Source of the DNA: Austropuccinia psidii
Lineage: Eukaryota > Basidiomycota > Pucciniomycetes > Pucciniales > Sphaerophragmiaceae
Direction of reading: 5' to 3'
DNA length: 64,000 nucleotides
Assembly: GCA_023105745.1 (NCBI GenBank)
Contig: JALGQZ010000018.1
Span: 15,385,773-15,449,772, forward strand
In this document: positions 32,639 to 44,502 of the stretch, one piece after another
How the letters are laid out: every line of letters begins with the position of its first letter
Numbering within the stretch: position 1 is the stretch's first letter
Translations under genes and position numbers: made by a program
Notes under the pieces: model-generated
The model's input: only the letters and a program-made list of their open reading frames with translations
What the model was told of the DNA's origin: nothing
Database searches by the model: none

Positions 32639-34230
32639 TGTGAGCCTGTGAGGTATGTATAACATACCCATAAGGCCACAAATACTTCTATATACAGCTT
32701 ATTTAGTCTTCAACAGACTTTTCAATTCAATTTAAAATAAAAAATAACAAAAAATAAGTATAACTTTTTTTGGATAAACAAAGTTATAAATATTATGTCA
32801 TTTTTGGATTCTACACCAAAAATGACCTAAGTGTGACATACCAAAAAAAAGTTTATTTCTTATGTTATTGGAAGATTCAAGAATCTCACAGTACTAATGT
32901 AGCTTTTCAACATTATTTTAAAAATTGTTAAATTTAAGCTTGAATAAGCTTAAATTTAAAGCTGCATAAGGTTTATGCAAACTTACCAAAATTTTAGTTC
33001 AAATTGAGGTGTTGTGTATATTTACTGAATTGGCTAAGGATTTGCCATACAGAATGTAAATCCTGTGCAAGCTCAATTTAAAAGTGTTTAAGGCCATAGT
33101 ATGGCTTTAAATAAATAAAAGGGCAAAATTCATGCAAAAAGGTGGGACAAAGGAAAAAGCCCAAACAGAGCTGGGGTACCCAGCTTTTTGGAAACCTCAA
33201 GGATTAAATTAAAGTTGGCCACCTGTATTGGAGGATTTTCAACCTTATTCAAACTTTAAGATTAAACTTTGATCCAACCTTAAGGTTTAAACTGGTTTTA
33301 TCCCAATTTGGACAGCAATTTCAAGCTTCCAAAAGGTAAATCCCAATATGCAAGGTTGAAATTAAAGTTTAGAGACCTTTCAAAGCTTAAATAAGCTTAA
33401 AAAGGCTCAAATAAGCTTAAAACCTTAAGGTTACAAGCATAAAAACCTTATCAAAAGTTAAGGTTTAGTGTGTATTGCTATTTTACGTGGAAAAATAGCA
33501 GTAACTTCAAAAATTCATTAAGAATTCACTTCTTAATGGATTTGCTTGAAGATTTCACACAGCTTACAATTCAACAATATCTATATATAAAATAAATTTT
33601 CAGTATGTTTTATAAACAGATTTCCTGGGTAATTAGCTTGGAAATTTACTCTTTTAGCTATTTTTAAAGAAAATTAAGATTTCTTTAAAAATTGATTAAA
33701 ATTGGGTTTAAGAGATTTCCTCTTGAAACTCTATTTTTAAGTTGTTCATCTGACAAAATTTGATATAAATAGACTTATTTTATATTAAAACTTAAAATAA
33801 TTAACTTAAATCAGGATTACAGCTACTTGGAGTTAAGAATAACATTGGTAACTTTAAATTGGAATTAAAAATGGGTTACCTTAAGTTAAGAACCTTCTTT
33901 TTAAGCTTGGTTTTTATGTTTTGACCTGAGCACGCCCTCTATATCCATTATTAATCATGAGAGCTTCTTTTTAGACTTAAAGAGTCTTTTCATAATTGTT
34001 TTTGTCCATCATCAATTATCAATCCAATTATATTAGACATTTAAACAGGTAAAGTTTTATTATATATAAAATCTTCTTATTAAAGTATCTCTTAAGTATT
34101 TTATTCTTTATAAATCTTAAATTAAAGAATTGAAATCATAGAAATTATATTATTGCTGTACTCACCTATAATATATTTTATTTTATAAAATTATTGTCTT
34201 TAAAATATCTTTTAAAATCCACAAATTCCC
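32639..34230 (+). repeat. Element D 3' LTR, first part
   Basis: Begins TGTGAGCCTGTGAGG. It is the inverse of the C LTRs and is interrupted by E at 34231 after TTCCC. It contains clusters of AAGCTTAAATAAGCTTAA palindromes near 32937 and 33378-33420. Confidence 0.88.
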
Positions 34231-35667
34231 TGTCAGGTTTAGTCTATGTTGAAGCAGTAATTAGGCTATTTACAACTAGAACTATGACTGAGACATGTAG
34301 AAAAATTATTCAAAATAAGAGTTTTTAATTTTAAGATGATGGTTTATAATATAATAAAAGGGCTCTACTATTGAAGAATAGTGGTGGTGAGTGCTATTGA
34401 GAACCCAGGGTGCAGTCTTACCAGTTGGATTACTATAATAAGAGCTACAATAATTAAAGTTATAGTTATACCTGATTATTACCCAAGAGTAAAACTGTTT
34501 TTGACAGTTTACTACATAGGGTATTCAAGAGCAGGATGAGGAAACAATTCTGGCTGTGAAAAGCCTCCTTTTTATCCTGAAATGGGGTGGAAAGGGTGCT
34601 GGGCCTTTCCACATAGAGTAAGTGAAGATTTTTTGACTCTCTGAGACAGGCTTGTGGTTTTCAAAGACCTTCATTAACCTTTGTTGGGCTCAGATGTGGT
34701 TTTGAAACCACATCTGGGCAGTTTTCACCAATACAGGGTGAAAAGTCTCATCTGGGGACCTCACAGCCTGATTCTGACGTGTATGACACGTAGAATGCCG
34801 TACAGAAACTGTATGGGACCCCAGTATTGACTGACATATGAGGTATTGAAGTAAAAAGATTCTTTGTCTATTTGACACCTCATATTCATGATTATGGGAC
34901 ATCCTCCCATAGTAAAGCTGTATTGGTCAGAATGTGGGATTTTGACCTTAAAACAGCTGTAACTCTGTCAGTTCCTCAGATATCAACCTCAAAACTGAAT
35001 CAGTGTGTAGCCCTGTATGTGGTCTAAACAAAGGTACCTTATTTGATACGGTTATCATTAAATATGGCAAAGTTATGCCATGTACAAGATTTTTGTACAT
35101 ATGTGTGGTTTAGGCAAAAAGCTGTATTGGGCTTGTTTGCCCCATAACTTCTGCTATAATTGAGATATGAGGAAATGGATGACACCATCAGATATCCCTG
35201 ATTGTGCTCTTTCCAAAAAGACCCCACTTTAGGTATCTCACACTAAAACTGCAAAAGCTAGATGGGAGGTGAAGGTTTTGTTCACCCTTATTTGGCCTGA
35301 ATTTGGCCATAACTCAAGTAATACTGGTGCTAGCTGAATTTGGCTATTACCATTGGATATCCCTGTCTTAGAGCTTCATTTTGAGTACTCATTTGATGGG
35401 CTTAGGCCTCTCCTTCTGGATTTTAGATGAGAGGTGAAAATTAAGGTTTATGCTCAGCAACAACTTTGAGCAGGAATAACTTTGTTATTTCTTGTCCTAT
35501 GGTGATGGGACTTATATATTCAGAAAATGGTTAGTTTCCTCTTTCGTTTGATACCTTTTGAGCTAATTTGGCTCAGCTCCATGTTTTGGTGGTATCTTGG
35601 CTATACCATTGGTTTATGGTATTTTGGCTGTCATGCTTGTTCTCTGGTTTGGAGTCACAGGCTGACA
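34231..35667 (-). repeat. Element E 3' LTR (left copy)
   Basis: 1437 bp. It differs from the right copy by substitutions and a small indel near 34729-34750 (absent at the matching place around 42986). Confidence 0.93.
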
Positions 35668-35702
35668 TACCCTCCCTGTAGAAAAGGCTCATCATTGATG
35701 AG
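35668..35702 (-). promoter_or_regulatory. Element E polypurine tract region and palindrome
   Basis: On the minus strand TACAGGGAGGGTA abuts the LTR. The palindrome CTCATCAATGATGAG (35688-35702) overlaps the pol stop codon. Confidence 0.7.
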
Positions 35703-36810
35703 ACTGTTCAGTCCTCCTATAGGCTCTGAATCTCCTTAGATGAAGGTTCCCATCTGGTATGGCATCTTCTGCCAACCACTTGTCTTTATCAGCTGTTTGG
35801 TTCTTGAATCTGACTAAGTACTGTCTTTGATCCATCCCATTAAGTCTGATCTTCCTGGCCCTGATGATCTTACTCACAGGTCCTGGGGAGTCCTCCACTT
35901 CCACTATCTCTGGTGGTGTGAGGATCTTTTTCCTGGAGGGGAATTTACCCTCTTCTGTTTGGAAGTATGGCTTGACCAAACTCACTGGAAAGACTGGGTG
36001 TTTCCTGGAAAACTCCTCTGTGAGCTTGACTTCCACTGCATTCCTGCCTACCAACTTAATGATAGTGAAAGGCCCTACAAATGAGTCTCTCATCTTCTTG
36101 GGTCCTTTAAGATTGTTGAAGTTCAGTGTAGACACTAACACCTGGTCCCCTTCCTTAAAGTCAGGTTCCATGTGTGTCTTGTCCCACCTCTGCTTATTAT
36201 AATCTTTTTCCTCAGCTATGCATTTAGCAGATGTGTCACAAGCCCTCTTCCACATATCGTGGAAGTCTTTGTCTGTGGGGTGAATGGTCAGAAGATTCTT
36301 ATTCAAGTGATCCACAGGCAACAAGGGATTCCACCCTTTCTCTACCAGTGCAGGTATTTTTCCTGTGGTAGAGTGCTGACTTGTATTATAAGCCAGTTGG
36401 ACAGCTGGTAGAAGGGTAACCCAGTCATGGGTATATCCCTCATGGTTCTTATATTCCATGCCATAGGCACAGAACCTCCTAAGGATTTTCTCCATTGTTT
36501 GGATCATCCTCTCTGCTAGGACATCTGTTTGTGGATGGTAAGCTGTGGAAAAAGCAAGCTTGGTGCCAAGCATGTCATACAAGTTGGTCCAAAATTCAGA
36601 TGTGAATTTTGGGTCCCTATCACTAATGATGATCTTAGGGACTCCACAGGTAGATATTATGTTGTTCCAAAATAACAGAGCAGTATCCATGGCTTTGTCC
36701 TCCTTGTGGCATGGTAGACACCTCATGCTCTTGCTGAACCTATCAACTATGATCAAGCAAGCATTGTAGTTTTCTTTGCCTCCTGGGACAAGTCCTGTAA
36801 GCCAGTCCAT
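35692..36810 (-). pseudogene. Element E integrase core and chromodomain-like tail
   Basis: A 372-residue open frame starting at the Met of MDWLTG, which carries the first catalytic Asp. The second Asp is in ISDRDPKF and the Glu in LAERMIQ, so the D,D,E set is complete. The C-terminal [10 protein letters not shown] module and [16 protein letters not shown] chromodomain-like segment follow. It is the end of the gag-pol polyprotein, separated from the zinc-finger part by a TGA where the family has Cys (CER-stop-QKANRK, near 36898). Confidence 0.87.
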
Positions 36811-37510
36811 ATTAATGGTTTCCCATGGGTGTTTGGGTTCTTCTATATGTTTAAGTAACCCATACTTCTTCCCATGTTTCCTATTTGCCTTTTGTCATCT
36901 TTCACAAGTGTTGATGTATTCACTCAACTCTTGTTCCCACTTGGGCCACCAAGCTGTGCTTGCTACCCTCTCCTTGGTCCTGTCTTCACTCATGTGTCCC
37001 ATATAGGGGCAGTCATGGCATTCCTGCAGGATAAGGGAGATGTGGTCTCTGTCTACCACTGTGAGTGCACTTGAGTATTTTTCTCTGTGGTAGAGCAGGC
37101 CATCTATAAGGAAGAACTTGTTATCCTTGTAGGGCCCTCAACCAGGGTTCTTTCAGCTTGGATTCCAGTTCTGGACTCCTGTAATTTTGTTGAAGGAGTT
37201 GTATTAATATGCCACACTGTTTGTGTTTGGCATAAGACTCCAGTACTGCACTGAAAAATTCATTGTGTAGTTCTGAGGAGCTTATTCCCAGTACGGGGGT
37301 TTCTGTTCCTTCTGAATCAGTGTTCCCACTGTCAAGGTTACCACTTCCTTGTGCCCATTCAGAGAATCTGAAGTTCCTCCTCCTATCTATTTCCATGAAA
37401 TGGATGGGGATCTTGGCTACAACTTCAGGGTCATACGCTGAATTGCTCTTTACATTATCCAGTGGCCATCTGCTAAGGCCATCTGCATTGGTATGACTTT
37501 TACCTTCCTT
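36811..37510 (-). pseudogene. Element E RNase H end and integrase zinc finger, broken
   Basis: Open piece 37121-37396 (MEIDRRRNFRFSEW onward) is the linker between RNase H and integrase, in frame with pol upstream of the TAA at 37511. A frameshift near 37125 moves the reading into the frame of the zinc finger (HDCPYMGH readable near 37005), which then meets the TGA near 36898. Confidence 0.82.
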
Positions 37511-39367
37511 TTATATGATGTTCATGTTCCCTCTATACTCCTGGATGGCTATTTGCCATCTCAGCATGTGTCTATTTGTAGTCTTCATGTTCAGTAAAGA
37601 CTTCAAGGCTGTGCAGTCTGTGTAGACTTCAAAGACTGCACCCTCCAAATAATAATGAAGTTTCTCCAGAGCCCAGACTAGACATAGACATTCAGTCTGG
37701 GTGGCCCCATACCTGGCTTCTGAATCTTTCATTTGCCTAGAGATGTAGCATATTACTCCCTCTCTTGGTTCACCATCCACAATTTGTCTTTGGTGAAGGG
37801 CTGCTCCTAGGACTTGACTACATGCTGCATCTATGTATAACTTTAATGGTAGTTCAAAGTCAGGCAAGATGAGTACAGGTGCATTTGTGAGTTCATATTT
37901 GATCCTCTCATATGCATCCCCCCTTTCCTTGGTGATTTCAAAAACTACATCTTTTGAGCACAACTTGTATAAACTACTAGTTATGTGGGCAAAATTCTTG
38001 ATGTGGTTTCTATAGTAGCTAGCAAACCCAAGGAAAGATTTCATCTCTTTGATGCTCTTTGATACAGGCTTTTGCAGTACTTCTGCTACTTTATTCTGGT
38101 CAATTGCCAGACTAAGACCTGAGACTTTATGTCCTAGAGCCAGTAGCTCTTGTTGGCCAAAATTACACTTTTTCAGTGAAATTTTCAGATTGATGGGTGT
38201 ACATTTGCTTAGCACTCTTTCTATGTAATGTACATGGTCTCCCCATGTCTCTGAGTATATAGTGATATCATAAATATATACCACCATCCAGCCTTCCGAT
38301 ATTTCTTCTTGAAATATTGTGTCCATCATCCTTTGGAAGTGGGCTGGTGCATTTTTGATGCCAAATGCCATCCTGGTATACTCATATATGCCCATATGGC
38401 ATATTTCTCTGAGTAATTTCATGAAGTTTGGTTTAACACCATTTTTGTGGAAGCCTTTCATACAATCCCTTTTGGTTATGTATTTGGCTTTTGCCAGTTT
38501 CTCCAAGGCATGAGGTATCCTGGGTATAGGGTACCTGTCTGCTTTTGTGTAGTTATTCAGAGCTCTGAAGTCTCCACACAGTCTAGACTTGCCATCATTC
38601 CAGGTGATTAGGACAGGGGTGGTGATTTCCACTATTTCATTATGTCCAATCTTCGTGATGACATCCATGTCCAAGAGTTCATTGATATGTTTCTCAATTT
38701 CTTTCCTGGTTTCCAGGCTTGCTGGATAAGGAGGTCTCCTAAGCATGGGTGGATAAGGTCTTTCCACATCCAGATATAGCTCTATATCATGGCTTTTGCT
38801 CTTGCCTAATGGTTCTTCATCAATGGCAAATGCTGGTCTGTTCTTTCTCAGCATCTTCAGTAAACTTAGTTTTTGTTTACTGGTGAGGGTAGTGCTAAAC
38901 TGTCCCTCTTTGAATTCATTCAGAAGTTCCTCTAGTGGATCTTGAGAAGATATATGGTATATATCAAGTGAAAATTTCTTTTCCTTGTTGGTACCAATGT
39001 TAATGTGCCTATTTTTACCGTTATGAATATCTATGCCATACATCCTCTGGTAGTCTGTTCCCAGTAAGAACCCTTGGATGTGGGCATCATTAAGCACTAC
39101 AAACTCTGGGTTGAGTCTGATATTACCCTTCCTGTGGGGTATAATTATCTCATTGATAATTGTACCAATGGAATTCATCTTCCCTGAGGCACTTTTAAAG
39201 TTCTTTGCCTTGGTGGGCAAGAGCTGTTTTTCCCAAAGTGGGAAGTGGTTGTCCAGATATTCTCTGGCCACTATGGAGCAGTGTGCTCCACTGTCAATGA
39301 TCAGTGGATGCTGAGCATTGTCAATACAGACAGCCATCTTTGTGGCTGTTCCATGTATATATGCCAT
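37511..39367 (-). pseudogene. Element E protease, reverse transcriptase and RNase H
   Basis: A 618-residue open frame. Protease DSG at 25-27; [18 protein letters not shown] near 265-280; palm Asp in DCMKGFHKN at 301. The catalytic YIDD reads YIYD (364-367), losing an essential Asp. RNase H LYIDAA keeps its Asp. It ends at TAA (37511-37513) just before NADGLSR. Gag is upstream in the same frame, separated by TGA at 39416 where a Cys codon is most likely original. Confidence 0.88.
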
Positions 39368-39415
39368 CCCTTTTGTTGGTGTAACTAGGAATGTTTGTGC
39401 ATCTTGTGTGTGTTT

Positions 39416-41548
39416 TCACAAGTTTTTATTGGAAGTATCCTGTGGCATGCCTGCTTCCAACTGTATGTCCTGCATTTCTAGTGGGGTTTCCTCTTGGTAT
39501 TCTACTAGAAATTCCTCCTTTGGGTCTTGTTCATCATCAGATAGGTCTCTGATGGCATCAACAATAGAGTCTGATTCAGAATCCTCTGTTGTGGATTCCT
39601 CCTCTGGGACTTTCTCAATGGCATAGACTTTTTTCTTTTCCTTTTGACAGTTGTTGGCATAGTGGTCTGTTGAACCACAATTGTGACAAGAGTTTCTCTT
39701 CTTTGCCACTTCTGCCACTCTTTCTTTGGGTTTGTCTTTAAACTCTACCCTGAAAGTTTGTTTCTCTTTGAAACCACTGCTCTTATATAGGGTGAATTTC
39801 CCTATATTAGTCCTTTTCCTTATGTCTTGTAAGGTGTTGGCAATGTCATCTAGAGTGCAATTTTGGTTGCATCTGCATTTTACTGCATTCTCTAGTTCTC
39901 CTGGCAGTTGTGTCAGGAGTTTGTGATTCCTCATTTGAATGTTCATCTGAGGATCAATGGCTTTAAGTCTCTTGGACTGTCTAAGACACCACTCATATGT
40001 ATCTTTGTCCACAGAGTATTTGTCATTTTCAAATGACATGGTCTTCTGCCATATCCAAGTTCCATTACTGTACTTTTGGATGATTTGACTCTTCCACCAT
40101 GGCCAGTTTCTTCTTCCATGTATTTCTTTCATTTCTGTGTACCATATACTAGCATGTCCTTTAAATGCTGTATTTAGTCTAGCAGTAATCCAGTAATCTG
40201 GTATGCTTGGTACATCAATGAAGAGTCCATCAATGTAATCTATGAGCTCCATATGATCATATTCTCCTGATCCAGAGAATTTGGGCCAGCTTGAGGCCTC
40301 AGGAAGCTGTTTCAAGGCTTCCTTCTCTGAGTAAGACATGCCATCTCCATCCTGGTATTGTGATGGAGATCTTGCCTTATTCATCAACATGGCATCTGGT
40401 TTCATGTCATCTGGTTGATATGAATTTTCCATAACTTGGCCTTGTGGTTGGGGCTTCAAGTTATGGTAGACATTAAACAATTTTTTTATGTCTTGGTCCA
40501 GACAATCCCTGTCCCTTTTGCTGTGGTGTTGTTCTTCAAAGACCATATTCAGTCTTTTGTTAGTTTCTTCAGAGGCTTTGCTCAATTGAGCATGTCCTTC
40601 TTGAAGATTTTTAACTATTTTTTCCATGGAAGCTTGGAATTTTTTCATCCTCTCATGGCTGGCTTCAAGCTCTGCAAACTTTTTTGCAGATTGCTCAGCA
40701 TATTGGGACATTTGTAACCACAGTGTATCACTGTTGATGTTACTCTCAGATGTGACAATGTTATGTTCAGTCTGATTTGGGGTAATGTTTCTATTACTAG
40801 GACTACTGATTCTAAAGTGTTTTACAACTACTTCTGGTTCTTGTGCACTTCTTTTACCAAATCCAACAGCTTCTGAATCATAGGGTCTGACTCTTTCCTC
40901 CTCTGATTGAAGAAGGCTCTGTTCTTGCCCTTGTTCCCTTGTCTTCTCCTGGAAACTTCCTGGAATTGTGAAGAATAGTGACTCTTGGCCACTGATCTTC
41001 TGGTTTCTGAATGGTGTGAAGCCACTGGAGAGCTGATTTGGCCTGCTCCTTGTGATCCTGAAGGAATCTGAGTAGGCCCTGTCTGGGTTAACTGTTCTTC
41101 TATAGCTTGGATAGTGGCTTGATTCTCCCTTATCCTCTGTGCCCTTGCCTCCAGGAGTCTAAACTTCCTGGTAGGATTCCAACCTTTGGTGATTACCATA
41201 AGGTCTTTGAAGTCTATCTCTTTGAGGCAGATCTTCTGGCAACTTGCTCCAAGTTCTGCCCAGTGAGATGCCATTTTTAACCTCTTGTTGTCCATGCTCC
41301 ATTGGAATAGGTCCTTGAGGAGTTGGTGGAGCTGAAGAACTTGATCCATGTCTTTCCAGTCCTCTGGTTTGAGGTCTCCATTGAATTGGAGTGTGAATGG
41401 CAGGGTTGATATTATCTCCCTCATTGTTTTTACATCCACTACTGTGTCCAGGGTGTCCTCTTTCAGGTCTTCTGGTTCTGGACAAGTCTTCCCTGTCCTC
41501 TAGCTGGTTCCTTTGGAAGCCTATAACTCTGAGGTGTACAGGTGACAT
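39416..41548 (-). pseudogene. Element E Gag, one internal stop
   Basis: One frame runs from 41548 to TGA at 39416-39418, broken only by a TAG at 41159-41161. The part from 40711 is open for 431 residues: a coiled-coil-like stretch (SHERMKKFQASMEK region), a capsid region with SWPKFSGSGEYDHMELI, and an intact CCHC knuckle (CHNCGSTDHYANNC) followed by an acidic tail. The upstream part (41158-40712) is open and rich in Arg/Ser/Gln. It overlaps the ORF at 40828-41439 for that ORF's whole length. Confidence 0.84.
40828..41439 (-). CDS. Overlapping ORF within E gag, 203 residues, unknown function
   Basis: An uninterrupted frame lying wholly inside gag in another frame. Residues 1-110 look helical and Trp/Leu-rich (WKDMDQVLQLHQLLKDLFQW, then ASCQKICLKEIDFKDLM). 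Residues 110-180 are a Ser/Gln/Arg linker. The end is a short amphipathic helix-like segment (DPMIQKLLDLVKEVHKNQK). The three-part layout matches the B overlapping ORF although the sequences differ. It is open while gag-pol around it has several stops. I do not recognise a family with a known role; it may be an accessory Gag-like protein. Confidence 0.6.
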   Translation of the reverse strand: MDVKTMREIISTLPFTLQFNGDLKPEDWKDMDQVLQLHQLLKDLFQWSMDNKRLKMASHWAELGASCQKICLKEIDFKDLMVITKGWNPTRKFRLLEARAQRIRENQATIQAIEEQLTQTGPTQIPSGSQGAGQISSPVASHHSETRRSVAKSHYSSQFQEVSRRRQGNKGKNRAFFNQRRKESDPMIQKLLDLVKEVHKNQK

Positions 41549-41599
41549 GTCAGTGTTTGCAAGCAGTCAAAAAATTTATGTTCTTAGGGTATTTACCTT

Positions 41600-41905
41600 T
41601 TACTGTGCCTTGTACAAATTTGTTGTCTTCAGATTTGGGAAATTTACCTTTAGAGGTTACAACTGGGTTAATTATGGCAATTTTCCCTGTACAAGTTATT
41701 AAGGTTGGTTTACCTTGTATTGATGCAGAGTTTCATAGTTTTCTACTTCTCTGGGTGGCCATTGGTGTCCACTTCTTTGCTGTAATCAGGCCTTCACTGT
41801 CCCTCTTTCCTTTGCCCTTGCTTCCCTCTGGTTCTGAGGGTGTCACTTGTGTGTTGGTCTGTGACTGGTTCTCAAGTGGGATGTAATTTTCTTCCACTGA
41901 ATCAA
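41600..41905 (-). other. Candidate leader exon(s) upstream of E gag
   Basis: Minus-strand reading after an ATTCAG-TGGA acceptor-like junction: VEENYIPLENQSQTNTQ, then a SEPEGSKGKGKRD stretch, with a stop near 41733 and possible GT donors after it. The position matches the B and C leaders. Splicing is inferred. Confidence 0.35.
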
Positions 41906-42477
41906 GGTAGGAAAAAAAGGGCTTATGTCAGTTAAGACTTCTAAAAATGCTGGTTTTGGATGTCTAACAATGGCCTCTGGAATTGTATCTTACTATAATA
42001 TGCCCTGTATAATGACAGTGTAATTTAATCACCAATGTTACGTCAGAATTATAGCTTTTGTTACCCTGTCACACTGTTTGTGTGCCAGTATCCCACAGAT
42101 TCACTTGTGGTTTTCAAGTGTAATCTGTACAAGTGGCTCTATATAAGTGTAATTGAGTTAACAATACACTTAACCACGCCTCAACTGTTGGTTTTACAGT
42201 CAGAGGTGTCCTTATTCAATCAAGAATACAGGACTTATTGATGGCTTATGTGTTTTTATATGTAAAACACGCCAAAAATAAAGGTTGCTGCGGTATTAAC
42301 CACATGGCAAGTACTCTTATAATATGAGTAAAAAGGTGGTATATATACCAAAAAAAGGGAAAATATATATAATATTTTTTTTAATAAAATTTACACCTAA
42401 AAAGAATAAAACAATTGTCAGAAAGTGAGAAATAAGAGAAAAAACTCACTTATAAAGGTCCAAAAAAAGTTTAAAAC
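41906..42477 (-). other. Element E 5' untranslated region
   Basis: AT-rich between the primer-site block and the leader; no gene seen. Confidence 0.5.
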
Positions 42478-42495
42478 ATAGCTAGGCCCCCAAAA
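42478..42495 (-). promoter_or_regulatory. Element E primer-binding-site-like block
   Basis: Minus strand TTTTGGGGGCCTAGCTAT next to the 5' LTR; shares TTTGGGGGCC with B and C. Confidence 0.6.
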
Positions 42496-43911
42496 TGTCA
42501 GGTGGAGTCTATGTTGAAGCAGTAATTAGGCTATTTACAACTAGAACTATGACTGTGACACGTAGAAAAATGATCAAAAATAAGAGTTTTTAATTTTAAG
42601 ATGATGGATTATAATATAATGAAAGGGTTCTACTATTGATGAATAGTGGTGGTGAGCACTATTGAGAACCCAGGGTGCAGTCTTACCAGTTGGATTACTA
42701 TAATAAGAGCTACAATAATTGAAATTATAATCATACCTGATTATTATCCAAGAGTAAAACTGTTTTTGACAGTTTACTATGTAGGGTATTCAAGAGCAGG
42801 ATGAGGAAACAATTCTGGCTGTGAAAAGCCTCCTTTTTATACTGAAATGGAGTGGAAAGGGTGCTAGACCTTTCCACGTAGAGGAAGTGAAGATTTTTCA
42901 CTCTCTAGGACTGGCTTGTGGTTTTCAAACAGCCGGTATAGCCTGTATTGGGCTCAGATGTGGTTTTGAAACCACATCTGGGCAGTTTTCATCTGGGGAC
43001 CTCACAGCCTGATTCTGATGTGTATGACACATAGAATGCTGTACAGAAACTGTATGGGACCCCAGTATTGACTGACATATGAGATATTGAAGTAAAAACA
43101 AGCTTCTTTGGCTATTTGACCCCTCATATTCATGATTATGGGATATTATCCCATAGTAAAGCTGTATTGGTCAGAATGTGGGATTTTTACCTTAAAACAG
43201 GTGTGGCTTTGTCAGTTCTTGAGATATCAGCCTCAAGACTGAATCGGTGTGTATCCCTGTATGTGCTCTACACAATGGTACCTTATTTGATATGGTTATC
43301 ATTAAATATGGCAAAGTTATGCCATGTACATGATATTTGTACATATGCGTGGTTTAAGCAAAAAGCTGTATTGGGCTTGTTTGCCCCATAGCTTCTGCTA
43401 TAGTTGAGATATGAAGAAATGGATGACACCATCAGATAGCCCTGATTGTGCTCTTTCTAAAAAGACCCCACTTTAGGTATCTCACACTAAAACTGCAAAA
43501 GCTAGATGAGAGGTGAATGTTTTGTTCACCCCTATTTGGCCTGAATTTGGCCATAAATCAAGTAATACTGGTGCTAGCTCAATTTGGCTATTACCATTTG
43601 ATAGCCCTGGCTTAGAGCTTCATTTTGAGTACCTATTTGATGGGGTTAGGCCTCTCCTTCTGTATTTCAGATTAGAGGTGAAAATTAAGGTTTATGCTCA
43701 GAAACAACTTTGAGCAGGAATAACTTTGTTATTTCTTGTCCTACGGTGATGGGACTTATATATTCAGAAAGGGGTGAGTTTCCTCTTTTGTTTGATACAT
43801 TTTGAGCTAATGTGGCTCAGCTCCATGTTTTGGTGGTATCTTGGCTATACCATTGGTTTATGGTATCTTGGCTGTCATGCTTGTGCTCTGGTTTGGAGTC
43901 ACAGGCTGACA
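42496..43911 (-). repeat. Element E 5' LTR (right copy)
   Basis: 1416 bp, plus-strand start TGTCAGGTGGAGTCTATG, end GGCTGACA. It pairs with 34231-35667. Confidence 0.93.
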
Positions 43912-44502
43912 TTCCCCTCAAAAACTCTTTAATCATAATTTTTATTATAAAAAGTTGTTTTATCTTTAAAAATATTGATTTTTTGTGTGTTTTTAACTTA
44001 TAATTATTATTTAATATAATAACTGTTGTTGTTTGACTTGTTGTATCAAATAAATATTATAAGTAGCTTTTCTCTAAGATTCCATATCTTTTTTTTATCT
44101 ATTATTAGTTTTTTTATATAGAATTTTTCTTCAAAAATTATTTCTGTACAGTGTGTTTTATAATTGTTTTATAAATAATATTTATATATTATTTATAAGT
44201 GGCTAAATATTTATATTTTCCACATGTAATTGTCTCATTAAGAGCTTTACACTTCTTATTGTTATAATTATCAGTGGCTATAACAATAATAGAATAATTA
44301 TAATTTATTATAATTATTATATTTTTTTTATTATTATTTTATATAATAATGATTAAATTTATTTTCATATATAATTATTTTTAATAATTATATTTAAATT
44401 TGTGGTTATAATATTTTATTATATTATATTTTTCTACTGAGGACAGTCATAGTACTCTTGATATTGTTACTAGTATCAAGAGTTTCATAGACAAACCTTA
44501 CA
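43912..44502 (+). repeat. Element D 3' LTR, second part
   Basis: Starts with the TTCCC duplication. It continues the C/D LTR (CTCAAAAACTCTTTAATC matches the inverse of the C LTR near 27540) and ends AAACCTTACA at 44502. Confidence 0.88.

Larger units (their letters stand above)
34231..43911 (-). mobile_element. Element E: full-length Ty3/gypsy retrotransposon of a second family, 9,681 bp
   Basis: LTRs 34231-35667 (1437 bp) and 42496-43911 (1416 bp), with perfect ends TGTCAG...CTGACA. The 5-bp duplication TTCCC (34226-34230 and 43912-43916) flanks it inside D's LTR. The minus-strand gag-pol is in one frame but carries stops at 41159, 39416, 37511 and about 36898, a frameshift near 37125, and an altered RT active site (YIYD). 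Confidence 0.95.
28600..44502 (+). mobile_element. Element D: C-family retrotransposon, 5'-truncated, 3' LTR split by element E
   Basis: The body on the plus strand starts inside gag just before the zinc knuckle and runs to the polypurine tract at 32627. The 3' LTR is 32639-34230 plus 43917-44502, with E between them. D lacks its 5' LTR and most of gag. Many stops, including YID-stop in place of YIDD, make it dead. Confidence 0.88.

Noticed and set aside
18302..44502. C plus D as one simple nested insertion
   Set aside because: The outer 5-bp flanks differ (ATATT and CTAAT) and both inner ends are truncated, so a rearrangement fits better.
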